Shown: positions 21,808 through 29,790 of the stretch, in pieces
Layout of the letters: each line of letters begins with the position of its first letter
Numbering within the stretch: position 1 is the first letter of the stretch
Source of the DNA: JACCXG01 sp963836735
GTDB lineage: Bacteria; Acidobacteriota; Vicinamibacteria; Vicinamibacterales; 2-12-FULL-66-21
Assembly (NCBI GenBank): GCA_963836735.1
Contig: CAWIKP010000029.1
Location: 124,001-188,000 of the forward strand
DNA: 64,000 nucleotides
Direction: 5' to 3'
Made by a program: the position numbers and the translations under genes
The notes under the pieces: model-generated
What the model saw: the letters and a program-made list of their open reading frames with translations, nothing else
The model's database searches: none
Told to the model about the DNA's origin: nothing

Positions 21808-22644
21808 ATGGGCCTTGTGCCCGGCTTGCTCACGCGCGCGATTCCTTCCACCGGCGAGTCGATTCCACCCATCGGTCTCGGCACCTGGCAGACCTTCGAT
21901 GTCGGCTCGAGCGCGGCCGAGCGGTCGCCTCTCGAGGAGGTCCTGCGCACGTTCGTGGACTCGGGCGGCAGGCTGATCGATTCCTCGCCGATGTACGGGC
22001 GTGCTGAAGAGGTGGTCGGAGACCTGTCGACAAGCCTCGGGCTCAACCCGCAGCTCTTCATCGCTACCAAGGTATGGACGCAGGGAAAGGCCGACGGCAT
22101 CAGGCAGATGGAAGCCTCGATGCGCAAGCTCCGGAGATCTCGAATCGACCTGTTGCAGGTCCACAACCTGGTCGACGTGAACGTGCACCTGGACACGCTG
22201 GAAGAGTGGCAGCAGGAAGGGCGTGTTCGGTACATCGGCATCACGCACTACACGTCGAGCGCACACGACGAAGTCGCGCGCGTTCTCGCTTCGCGTCGCG
22301 TCGATTTCGTGCAGATCAACTACTCGACCGCCGAACGCAACGCCGAACAGCGAGTGCTGCCGGTCGCCGAAGAGCGCGGCGTTGCCGTTCTCGTCAACCG
22401 GCCATTCGCCGAGGGCGCGCTGCTCCGGCGTCTTGCCGGACGGCCGTTGCCCTCGTTCGCGGCCGGGATCGGCTGCCGGACGTGGCCCGAGCTGCTGCTG
22501 AAGTTCGTCGTCTCCCACCCCGCGGTCACCTGCGCCATCCCGGCCACCTCGAGCGGGACGCACTTGCAGGAGAACATGCGGGCCGGCCTCGAGCCCTTCC
22601 CAGACGCGGCGCTCCGGGAGCGCATCGCGGCAGCAGCCAGCTGA
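21808..22644 (+). CDS. Aldo/keto reductase family protein
   Basis: A soluble protein of 278 residues with AKR features: PPIGLGTWQTFDVG at the N-terminus, the catalytic tyrosine context LIDSSPMYGRAEEVVG, the lysine in FIATKVW, and IDLLQVHNLVD. It lacks a clear signal peptide. Such proteins reduce or oxidise carbonyl compounds with NADPH. The ATG at 21808 is used; a GTG at 21817 is possible. Divergent from the PQQ-propeller gene and convergent with the kinase-like lipoprotein gene (15 bp between stops). The substrate is unknown. Confidence 0.82.
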   Translation: MGLVPGLLTRAIPSTGESIPPIGLGTWQTFDVGSSAAERSPLEEVLRTFVDSGGRLIDSSPMYGRAEEVVGDLSTSLGLNPQLFIATKVWTQGKADGIRQMEASMRKLRRSRIDLLQVHNLVDVNVHLDTLEEWQQEGRVRYIGITHYTSSAHDEVARVLASRRVDFVQINYSTAERNAEQRVLPVAEERGVAVLVNRPFAEGALLRRLAGRPLPSFAAGIGCRTWPELLLKFVVSHPAVTCAIPATSSGTHLQENMRAGLEPFPDAALRERIAAAAS

Positions 22645-22659
22645 GGGCCGCGAAGGGAC

Positions 22660-23809
22660 TCAGGACTGCGAGGCCTTGCACGGCCCCGCCTCGCGAACCT
22701 GACGGACCTTGTCGAGGAACGCGGCCGCCCAGGCGTCGGGGTGCCGGCCCTCCGCTGTCACGCCTTCGGAGGTACTCGACCCGCGCAGCCGCGAAGAGAT
22801 CCCGCAGTTGTGCCGGCGACAGCTGTTCGATCAGTGAGAGAAGAAACAGCCGCCCTGGTTCGGAGATGTCCTGCTCCGGAAACGTTCCGCCACCCCAGGG
22901 CAGATGCTCCATGCTCACGTGGCAGCGCCGGGCGTCAGCCCAGACCGGCGTCGATCGCCAGTTGTGGAGATCCAGCTTGGTCGGCCCGAACGACGCGCCA
23001 AGATCCTGGAGCATGGCTATCGGCCTGGAACAACCGCCATCCGGGAGATCGGCGCCGGGCACGCAGACCAGGCGTTGGTTCTCGGCCTTGTTGTCCCAGT
23101 GGGCGAGCAGGACTGCCAGCAGCTTGATGCCGTCGACGTGCGCCTTCGGTGAGCCCCCCGCAGCTTCGTCGATCTGGTCGATTTCGTACCACGCCCACCC
23201 CTGGTCGGGTGCGGATTCCAGCCGGCGGCCCTCGAGCCGGCGCTCGATAGCGACGGCGTCGAAATCGGTCCGGGAAGAATAGTCGATCCCGCCAGGAAAA
23301 CAGGCGTTCTCGATTCCCGTTTCGCCGAGGCATTTGAGCGAGTGGAACGGAAACATCGTGCAGCCGGCGCACCGCACCTTGCCGACGACGTACATCCGGT
23401 CGGCGAAGAACCCCAGCGCGGACAGCAGTCGGGTTGCCGCGATTTCCGCGTGCAGCTCGGGATTGCCGCGGCCGTACTTCACGCGGATCACGTCGTGTCC
23501 CGGCAACTCGCAGTCGAACTTTGGTGTCGTGCCACTCATGCTCTTCATCACCAGGCGGCAGTCCACGATCGCTTTTTCATGGAGAACGTCGTAGTCCGGC
23601 GGGTTTCGGTCCAGGCGCGCCTGGGGGATGGGAACGGCCGGCCGCTGCCACACCCGGGCCGAGCGGAGCGCGGCGGCCCGTTGGGTCGAGCCCACGAGCG
23701 TCGGAGCCGCAGTTGATGCCGTCGTCGCCCGGGCATCGGTTTGCTGAGCGGGTGGGCCGGAAGGCTTCCGACAGGCTGACGAACCACCGAGGCACAGGAT
23801 GAGGATCAC
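22660..23809 (-). CDS. Secreted lipoprotein with protein-kinase-like catalytic motifs
   Basis: Read from GTG at 23809, a short hydrophobic leader ends in GGSSAC, a plausible lipobox, followed by a Pro/Ala/Thr-rich linker. The globular part shows VKYG (K111), a helix with AEIAATRLL (E122), then LLAHWDNKAENQ (H237, D239, N244) and MLQDLGASFG (D269, G271). This order mirrors the kinase beta3 lysine, alphaC glutamate, HRDxxxxN loop and DFG motif. Eight or more cysteines (for example VRCAGC, VCVPGADLPDGGC) suit an extracytoplasmic, disulfide-bonded protein, as in Fam20-type secreted kinases. The frame breaks near 22757-22771; the other frame ends FLDKVRQVREAGPCKASQS at 22660. Kinase activity is inference; the family is known to me only as acidobacterial hypothetical proteins. 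Confidence 0.6.
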
Positions 23810-24469
23810 GGGGAGCGTTTGTCGGAGGCTGGTCTCGCGTGTCGCGTGGCTGAGGACGAGGGCCACGGTCTGGGGCCGGGTCGTGAGCAACAGCCCGATG
23901 AAATACAGCGCCAGCGTGAAGAACGCGACATAGCCCGTCAGGGGAGCGTTGGGCTCATAGGTGACGCCGCCGAGGCTCGCGCCCGACATCAACGTGACGA
24001 GCACCCGGTGCAGCATGCCGCCGCCAGGCGCGTACAAGGCCTCGACCAGGATGTAGCGGAGCACGAACAACGAGCCGAACAGCACCAGCAGCGCGCGAAG
24101 GGTGGCCGGCCGATCCATCCTGGTCGCGCTGATCGTCAGCAGCTGAACGAAGACGAAGATGGCGAAGGCCGCGTGCAGCAGCCCGGTGTCGGGAATCAGG
24201 AGATTGAGAACCTGTGCGGAGGCGCCGAGGAGCGTCGCCAGCACGATCCCTCCTGAAACGTTCTCCATGGGGCGGCGCATGCCATTCAGGAGCGCGGTCA
24301 CCGGGACCGTTCCAGAGCGAACCAGCAGGCCCACCAGCGGAATGGCCAGAACGAGCGCCGTCAGTGACGGCGGCACCAGCTTCACATCTCCCGCCATGCG
24401 AAACCCGCCGCAGAGCATCACGGTCAGGAAGATCAGCGGCAGGACGATGGCCTCGCGAACCGGTGTCAT
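23806..24469 (-). CDS. Polytopic membrane protein of unknown function, about 220 aa
   Basis: ATG at 24469 overlaps the stop of the preceding gene (ATGA). About six hydrophobic helices are visible (for example IVLPLIFLTVMLCGG, LTALVLAIPLVGLLV, AFAIFVFVQLLTI, FFTLALYFIGLLL). As given, the frame runs without a stop into the lipoprotein gene downstream. In the +1 frame there is a TGA at 23808-23806 that overlaps a GTG (GTGA), which would be the normal end after a single indel. So this is either a true membrane-kinase-like fusion or two coupled genes joined by an error. It resembles no family I can name. Confidence 0.55.
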
Positions 24470-24954
24470 TTTCGCGGCGCGAAGACGCGCATCGGGTTGA
24501 GGTCGGAGGCGTCCCGCCGGAGCCCGCGCTCGAGCTCCGCTTTCACTTCCTCGGCGGACCGCATTCCGAGCGTCTGGTCCTCGACGACGACACGCTGGCC
24601 AGGCGCGACTTCGATCGCGCGGTTGATCGCGTCGAGGCCCTGCTTGAAGAGGGTATCGTCGTTATAGAAACGGCCCCAGCCCTCGCGGTAGAACGAGTAG
24701 GCGACATAGAACTGTGTGTTCGGATCGCGCCTGGCGGGGTCGGCGCGCTGAAACGCGTAGCGGGCCTCTGGAAACTTGTCCTGCCGGAAGAAGGTGAGCC
24801 CTTCCTGAAAGGCGCCGGCATCGATTCGGTACGCGCCAACGGTTGCGGCCAGGCCCCCGAGCGCCTCGGCGCCGGTCTGCGGCTGGGAGGCATAGAGCCA
24901 GGCGATAATCGCCGCGTAAGCAATCGCGAGCGCCAGCCCGCCAATCCGGACCAT
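24466..24954 (-). CDS. Membrane-anchored TPR-like protein, 162 aa
   Basis: One N-terminal membrane helix (GGLALAIAYAAIIAWLY) is followed by a helical region with TPR-like periodicity: GAFQEGLTFFRQDKFPEARY, AFQRADPARRDPNTQF, YNDDTLFKQGLDAINRAIEV. ATG at 24954 is preferred over the preceding GTG. It overlaps the next membrane-protein gene by 4 bp and so belongs to the same transcript, suggesting a scaffold or partner role for the membrane and kinase-like proteins. The function is unknown. Confidence 0.6.
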   Translation of the reverse strand: MVRIGGLALAIAYAAIIAWLYASQPQTGAEALGGLAATVGAYRIDAGAFQEGLTFFRQDKFPEARYAFQRADPARRDPNTQFYVAYSFYREGWGRFYNDDTLFKQGLDAINRAIEVAPGQRVVVEDQTLGMRSAEEVKAELERGLRRDASDLNPMRVFAPRK

Positions 24955-24965
24955 CACGGCGGAAT

Positions 24966-25058
24966 CATTGCCAAGATTGCCAACATTGCCAAAGGTTCAA
25001 ACTGGCTCCGTCGTTCGATCTAACAACGAGGCCATCAATCTTGGCAATTTTGGCAATG
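24966..25058. repeat. Inverted repeat with TTGCCAANA arms (element 5)
   Basis: The left arm has three TTGCCAANA units; the right arm has two complementary TTGGCAAT units. The core contains TTCAAAC and GTTCGAT. It fills the gap between the stop at 25060 and the start at 24954. The arm family is the one seen at 7401-7612. Confidence 0.8.
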
Positions 25059-25059
25059 A

Positions 25060-25812
25060 CTAGCGCGGCGCCGCCGAAGCGAGCACGCGCCTCGCGGCGA
25101 CGCTGACCGGCTGGCCGTTGATCGACTCGTATTCGTAGACGACGTCCAGCCTGGACTGTCCGGCAAACTTCACCTTCGCCACCGATTCGGTCGCGACTGG
25201 CACACGGACGCCATCCACTCTGGCGAAGTGACGAATCACGTTGACCAGGCTCGTCCAGAATGACGGGTTCTTTGCCAGCCGACCCTCCACGCGCGCGACA
25301 TCGTTACCATCGGGCGTGAGGACCATCTTGCCTTCGAGGAGCATCACGTCCTTCCGCTTCGGGGTGATGACGACGTAGAGCTGTCCATCCGGCTCGGTTT
25401 CGGTTTCGCCGAACACGTAGTTCTCTTCGGTGAGCGCCGCACGATTCGGGCCCTCGGCGACGAGCTCCTGTTCGCGCTTCAGCACCGCTTTCAGCACCTT
25501 GTTGCGCACGTAATCCGATCCGCGCTCGTCGACGATCTCGAAGCGGAACTCGCGTCCGTCGAACTCAGTCCAGGCGTTGAGCCAGCCTTCCTGGTTGAAC
25601 TTTTCACTCTTGGCATGCATCCGCCGAAATGCCCGATAGGAGGTGAGCGGCTCCTCACGGACAACCCGCGCTGTCGCTGAGCTTGCGGCGCCGCGACCGG
25701 CAACGGGCACCACGGCAATCGCGGCGAGCACTGTGAAGCCGAGCACCCAGAAAGATGCGTGGCGCCCCAATATCCGCTCCCTGGTCGGTGGTTCGGTATG
25801 TCGCTGGCTCAT
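25060..25812 (-). CDS. Secreted or membrane-anchored protein, weakly LolA-like, 250 aa
   Basis: A cytoplasmic N-terminus (RERILGRHASFW) precedes one hydrophobic segment (VLGFTVLAAIAVVPVAG), then a mainly beta domain: WLNAWTEFDGREFRFEIVDE, GQLYVVITPKRKDVMLLEGK, VNVIRHFARVDGVRVPVATE. Long beta strands with a membrane-facing look recall outer-membrane lipoprotein-sorting (LolA-fold) relatives, but no diagnostic motif is seen, so this is a guess at fold only. The ATG at 25812 is chosen over 25818. The stop abuts repeat element 5. It probably shares a transcript with the GT-C gene upstream. Confidence 0.55.
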   Translation of the reverse strand: MSQRHTEPPTRERILGRHASFWVLGFTVLAAIAVVPVAGRGAASSATARVVREEPLTSYRAFRRMHAKSEKFNQEGWLNAWTEFDGREFRFEIVDERGSDYVRNKVLKAVLKREQELVAEGPNRAALTEENYVFGETETEPDGQLYVVITPKRKDVMLLEGKMVLTPDGNDVARVEGRLAKNPSFWTSLVNVIRHFARVDGVRVPVATESVAKVKFAGQSRLDVVYEYESINGQPVSVAARRVLASAAPR

Positions 25813-25887
25813 GACCATCTCCGCCAGCGCCTAGTCGCAAGAAGCGTGCTAGTCGAGGGGCTCAGCCGCGTGGGACAGCTGGAGCGG

Positions 25888-27189
25888 CTACCGCTGAGCC
25901 TCGATCGCGGGCCGGGGCAACCGGGCGCCGAGCTCCGAGCGGCGGGCCGCTATAACAAGGATCACTACCGCCGCGACGACGGCGCCGTACTCGATCGTCA
26001 TCAGCCAGCCGGGCACGCGCCAGGGTGCTCCGTACTGTGCCCACTCCCAGACCAGGTACACGGGCAGGACGGTCCAGGTCCACACCGAGAGCGGAAGGGT
26101 CGAAACGGTGAGAAGGAACGGGGTAAAGAAGAGCAGATACCAGGGATAAACCACCGGCGCGCAGGCGAGCGTGATGGCCATCGGCCAGGCCCAGGCGGCC
26201 GGGTCGTCCATATCCAGCTTCCAGCGCGCCCAGGCGGCGACGGCGAGACCCGCGGCGAGCGCGAACACGGCCGCCCCGGCGGGCGTGACCGTCCAGGCGA
26301 GCGGCCGGAAGATCGGGCTGTTGAAGCGGATGTGCTCGACGACGTTCGGCACCGCACCGATCGGCATCACGCCTGCGGTCATGAATGGCAGGTAGAGCAG
26401 AGCGAGCGCGGCGACACCAATCGCGATGTCGCGCAGCTTCACTCTCCCAAGGAAGAGCGGCGCGAGCACGATCGGCAGCAGCTTGGTTGCGACGGCAAGC
26501 GTGTACGCCAACGCGGCCAGCGCCGTGCGCCGCCGTGCGATCCAGTATGCGCAGAGCGCGATCCAGAAGACGCCGAGCCCGTCGATGTGTCCGCTGTGTG
26601 CGACCTCCAGAATCACGAGCGGGTTCCAGGCGTATCCGAGGAAGAGCCACTCGCTCCGGCCGGTCGCGCGCAGCCACTGCAAGACGATGAAAATCGTGGC
26701 GATGTCGAGCAGCGTGAGGACCGATTTCATCACCCTCGCCGACTCCGTCACCGTCACCATCAAACGGAAGAAGAGCTGGGCGGCAGGCGGGTATGGCGTG
26801 CGGGCGTTGCGGCTGGGCATCCGCACCGTATCCGTGGTGTGGGTGTGGGCGAGCGCCGGGTCCGAGGGCACGACCGCGTAGGGGTTGTACCCGAAACGCT
26901 GAACGCGCCCGTCGTAGACGTATCGAATCATGTCGCTGTCGTAGTTCACCGGTCCGACCATGAGCGGCAGGCGGCAGGCCACTGTGACGCCGACGGCTAT
27001 CCACAGCCACCGGCGTGGCGGCTCAGCCCGGCGAATTGCGATCACTGCAAGTAGCTGACTGACGGCGATTCCGGCCGCGAGCACGAAGAACAGCCGGCTG
27101 CCGAGACGCGCCTGCGTGAGCCCCAGCAGCAGCGCGGACGCCAGCAGGAGACAACAGGCAAGGAGCAGGGAGCGAGGAGGAGTGGACAA
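25888..27189 (-). CDS. GT-C membrane glycosyltransferase, DUF2029/GT87-like (mannosyltransferase type), 433 aa
   Basis: A polytopic protein with 9-11 hydrophobic helices. After the first helices it carries YDSDMIRYVYDGRVQRFGYN, the acidic periplasmic-loop motif of the GT87 polyprenol-linked mannosyltransferase superfamily, then RTPYPPAAQLFFRL and LGYAWNPLVILEVAHSGHID, both typical of the family. It should transfer a sugar from a polyprenyl-phosphate donor on the periplasmic side of the inner membrane. Donor and acceptor are unknown. Confidence 0.8.
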   Translation of the reverse strand: MSTPPRSLLLACCLLLASALLLGLTQARLGSRLFFVLAAGIAVSQLLAVIAIRRAEPPRRWLWIAVGVTVACRLPLMVGPVNYDSDMIRYVYDGRVQRFGYNPYAVVPSDPALAHTHTTDTVRMPSRNARTPYPPAAQLFFRLMVTVTESARVMKSVLTLLDIATIFIVLQWLRATGRSEWLFLGYAWNPLVILEVAHSGHIDGLGVFWIALCAYWIARRRTALAALAYTLAVATKLLPIVLAPLFLGRVKLRDIAIGVAALALLYLPFMTAGVMPIGAVPNVVEHIRFNSPIFRPLAWTVTPAGAAVFALAAGLAVAAWARWKLDMDDPAAWAWPMAITLACAPVVYPWYLLFFTPFLLTVSTLPLSVWTWTVLPVYLVWEWAQYGAPWRVPGWLMTIEYGAVVAAVVILVIAARRSELGARLPRPAIEAQR

Positions 27190-27209
27190 ACGATCAGATT
27201 ATGGACGGG

Positions 27210-27330
27210 GGTCCGCTGGTCCGCTAGTCCGCTGGTCCGCTGGTCTGCTGGTCTCCTAGTCCGCTGGTCCGCCAATCCTTTGGTCCCGGGACCCGCGGCC
27301 CGGCGGCCTAGCGGTCCAACGGACCAGCGC
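27210..27330. repeat. Tandem 8-mer array with partial inverted arm (element 6)
   Basis: About eight copies of the octamer GGTCCGCT and variants (AGTCCGCT, GGTCTGCT, GGTCTCCT) run from 27210 to 27273. A shorter inverted counterpart (CGGTCCAACGGACCAGCG) ends at 27330, just before the promoter of the riboswitch. The unit length of 8 and unequal arms distinguish it from the 7-mer elements. Confidence 0.75.
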
Positions 27331-27334
27331 TCTC

Positions 27335-27363
27335 TTGACACGCAGTGACCCCTGCCATACGCT
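27335..27363 (+). promoter_or_regulatory. Sigma70-like promoter for the SAM riboswitch transcript
   Basis: A perfect -35 TTGACA (27335-27340), a 17-bp spacer and a -10-like TACGCT (27358-27363). The predicted start is near 27370, about 16 bp before the riboswitch P1 stem. The -10 match is partial. Confidence 0.6.
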
Positions 27364-27385
27364 CGGTGAGTTCGCCTCGCGGCGA

Positions 27386-27500
27386 GCGCTTATCCAGAGT
27401 GGCTGAGGGAACAGGCCCGTCGACGCCACAGCAACCAGGCTCCTTTCGCACGAAAGCCCAGGTGCTACTTCCTGCCCGATAAACCGGGAGAGATAAGAGC
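27386..27500 (+). promoter_or_regulatory. SAM-I (S-box) riboswitch
   Basis: The hallmark order is present: P1 left GCTTATCCAGAGTGG, GCTGAGGGA, the core GGCCCGTCGACGCC, then ACAGCAACC, P3 around GGCTCCTTTCGCACGAAAGCC, GGTGCTACTTCCTGCC and the closing P1 strand GAGATAAGAGC. It is an S-adenosylmethionine sensor that would switch off the homoserine dehydrogenase gene 135 bp downstream when SAM is plentiful. No clear U-tract terminator follows in the expression platform; hairpins around 27507-27522 and 27572-27596 could act on transcription or on ribosome access. Confidence 0.93.
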
Positions 27501-27634
27501 CTCGGCAGACCATCCGGTCTCTGAAGTTACTCTCAGCTCCCTTTGCCCCGGGAAATGGGGACAGTCACGTCTCGGTCGGCCGTTCGGACCGATCGGCGGC
27601 GGGCTGTGTGCGCCCCACTCCCGCGCGAGATGTG

Positions 27635-28921
27635 ATGACGACTGTTCTCAACGATGTCGTGGCGCAGGACGCGCCGTCTTCCCGTCCCCGCCGGAAACGC
27701 GAGATTCGCGTCGCTCTCCTCGGTCTCGGCCAGGTCGGCACTGCCGTCGCGGCGACCGCCGCTGCGCATGCCGATGCCCGTTTTTCGATCACGGCCGCGG
27801 TCGTGCGGGACGTCGGCCGGCCGCGTGCGGTCGACACTTCCGGATTCACCTTGACGACGGATCCCTATGCGGCCCTCGCCTCCAATCCGGACGTCGTCGT
27901 CGAAGTCCTGGGAGGCCTCGAGCCGGCCCGGAGCGTGATTCTTGCCGCGCTGTCGGCGAGAATTCCGGTCGTCACTGCAAACAAGTCGCTCCTGGCAGCT
28001 CACGGCGACGAGTTGTTCGCGGCAGCGGCGCGCGGCGGCGTTCCGTTGCTCTACGAAGCGAGTGTTCTGGCCGGCGTACCATTTCTCGGCACGTTCCGCC
28101 GTCGTCCGCTCGCTCGAACGGTGACCGGCATTCAGGGCATCCTGAACGGCACCAGCAATTTCGTCCTCTCGCGCATGGCGCGCGGGGGCGCCGACTTCTC
28201 CGAAGCACTGGCCGACGCGCAGCGATTGGGCTATGCCGAGCCCGATCCCTCGAAGGACATCGACGGTGACGATGCGGTCGAAAAGCTCTGCGTGCTGCTC
28301 CGGCACTTCGGCGACTTCGCCGTCGCGCCGTCCCAGATCGAACGCCGAGGCATCCGCGACGTCGGCCCTGCGGACCTGCAGCACGCGGCGGCCTTCGGCG
28401 GAGCACTCCGACCGGTCGCTGTCGCCTCGTGGTGTGACGCGAAGGTCACCGCCTACGCTGGCCCCGCATTCATCGAGACCGCAAATCATCTGTCGCGCGT
28501 GGACGGGGTCCAGAACGCCGTGCTGCTGACAACGCCGATGGCCGATGGCCTGTTTTTCAGTGGACCGGGAGCAGGGCCGTCGGTCACTGCCGCCACGGTC
28601 CTTGACGATGTGGTGGAGGCTGCTCGGGGAGAGGCGGAGCAGGATGTTCACTGCGCGCGGAGCTGCGACGTGACAGACCAGGCAGAGGCGGGATGGTTCG
28701 TTCGCCTGACGTCGAGTGCGCTCGCAGAGGACGAAGCGCCTGCGCTGCTCGGGTCGCTGGGCGTGCGCCTGCGCCGTACTTCCCAGGTGGACGCGCGTTC
28801 CGGGCGTCATTACCAGTGGCTGTTGACCCAGTCCTGTGCCCGCGCCCATCTGGCCGCGGCCCTCGACGTGCTGGAAGGGCGGATCGGGAATCAGAGCTGG
28901 TATCTGCCTTGTGTCGAATAG
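27635..28921 (+). CDS. hom: Homoserine dehydrogenase
   Basis: An NAD(P)-binding Rossmann motif IRVALLGLGQVGTAVA near residue 25 is followed by VVTANKSLLAAHGDEL and the catalytic-domain block GIQGILNGTSNFVLSRM, with GYAEPDPSKDIDGDDAVEKL, the family signature. Length about 428 residues, as for monofunctional homoserine dehydrogenases; no ACT domain is obvious at the C-terminus. It reduces aspartate semialdehyde to homoserine, the branch point to methionine and threonine. The SAM riboswitch upstream ties it to methionine supply. ATG at 27635 is chosen over an in-frame upstream ATG at 27608. The repeat element begins 2 bp after the stop. Confidence 0.93.
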   Translation: MTTVLNDVVAQDAPSSRPRRKREIRVALLGLGQVGTAVAATAAAHADARFSITAAVVRDVGRPRAVDTSGFTLTTDPYAALASNPDVVVEVLGGLEPARSVILAALSARIPVVTANKSLLAAHGDELFAAAARGGVPLLYEASVLAGVPFLGTFRRRPLARTVTGIQGILNGTSNFVLSRMARGGADFSEALADAQRLGYAEPDPSKDIDGDDAVEKLCVLLRHFGDFAVAPSQIERRGIRDVGPADLQHAAAFGGALRPVAVASWCDAKVTAYAGPAFIETANHLSRVDGVQNAVLLTTPMADGLFFSGPGAGPSVTAATVLDDVVEAARGEAEQDVHCARSCDVTDQAEAGWFVRLTSSALAEDEAPALLGSLGVRLRRTSQVDARSGRHYQWLLTQSCARAHLAAALDVLEGRIGNQSWYLPCVE

Positions 28922-28922
28922 G

Positions 28923-28996
28923 TCAGTTTCCAGTTCCCAGTTCCCAATAAGAGACTGCTGGCAACTGGCAACTGGAAACTGGGAACTGGAAACTGC
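28923..28996. repeat. Inverted repeat with CAGTTCC arms (element 7)
   Basis: The left arm CAGTTTCCAGTTCCCAGTTC and the right arm (AACTGGAAACTGGGAACTGG) are nearly complementary and made of 7-bp units, with a short loop. It fills the gap between homoserine dehydrogenase and the exporter gene. Confidence 0.8.
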
Positions 28997-29009
28997 GGAG
29001 AGACTGATT

Positions 29010-29633
29010 GTGCCCCTCTGGAGCTTTCTTGCCGTCACGGTGCCGCTCGTCCTGACTCCCGGCGCGTCCACTGCCGTGGTGCTTCGCAACAGCATCAGCG
29101 GAGGAATCCGGGCGGGCGTCGAGACCGCAGCCGGTGTGAACGGCGGGTCGGCCGTCTACGGTCTGGTGTCTGCGTTCGGCCTGGCGCTGGCCTTGCGAAA
29201 CTGGCCTGCCGTGTGGACCGCGCTGCGCGTCGGCGGTGGGCTCTACCTGTTGTGGCTGGCGCTGCGATCGCTCCATGCGGCCTTTGCGCCTCAACACGCG
29301 CGCGCAATCGCGCAGGTCGATGATGCGCCGCGGCCGCTGCTCCGCAACCTGAAGGAAGGGTTCCTGACCAACCTCCTGAATCCATCCATTGCCAGTTTCT
29401 ATTTGATCGTGATCCCACAGTTCGTGCCTCGCGATGCGCCGGTGGTGCCGAGCGTGCTGCTGCTCACCCTGATCCATGTGTGCCTGGCGCTGACCTGGCA
29501 CCTGGTGTGGGCCGCGGGAGGAGGGACGCTGTCCCGCCTCCTCGCACACGGCCGAGCTCGCAGGGTGCTGGATTGTGCGACCGGTCTGGCGCTGCTCTTT
29601 CTGGCGACCAGGGTGTGGATCGGCGGCGTCTGA
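29010..29633 (+). CDS. LysE/RhtB family amino-acid exporter, 207 aa
   Basis: GTG at 29010 is preceded by CGGAGAG. The protein has six predicted membrane helices and the RhtB-type N-terminus VPLVLTPGASTAVVLRNSISGG, plus LKEGFLTNLLNPSIASFYLI. This family exports homoserine, threonine, lysine or related compounds. Its position directly after a riboswitch-controlled homoserine dehydrogenase suggests homoserine or threonine as cargo; this is inference from context. The stop is followed 11 bp later by repeat element 8. Confidence 0.85.
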   Translation: MPLWSFLAVTVPLVLTPGASTAVVLRNSISGGIRAGVETAAGVNGGSAVYGLVSAFGLALALRNWPAVWTALRVGGGLYLLWLALRSLHAAFAPQHARAIAQVDDAPRPLLRNLKEGFLTNLLNPSIASFYLIVIPQFVPRDAPVVPSVLLLTLIHVCLALTWHLVWAAGGGTLSRLLAHGRARRVLDCATGLALLFLATRVWIGGV

Positions 29634-29644
29634 AGACCCTACGA

Positions 29645-29790
29645 CAACGCCCAACTCCCAACGTCCCAACTCCCAAGGGAAGCCTTTCGAACAATGGGGT
29701 GAAAGGTGTCAGCAAGCTTGCTGGTCGGCTTTCACCTCGTTGTTCGAGCGGTTTCCCTTGGGAGTTGGAAGTTGGGAGTTGGGAGTTGTT
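29645..29790. repeat. Inverted repeat with CCAACTC arms (element 8)
   Basis: The left arm (CGCCCAACTCCCAACGTCCC) and the right arm (TTGGGAGTTGGAAGTTGGGA) bracket an inner palindrome, CCTTTCGAACAATGGGGTGA against TTTCACCTCGTTGTTCGAGC. The next gene's GTG start lies directly at the right end. Confidence 0.88.
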
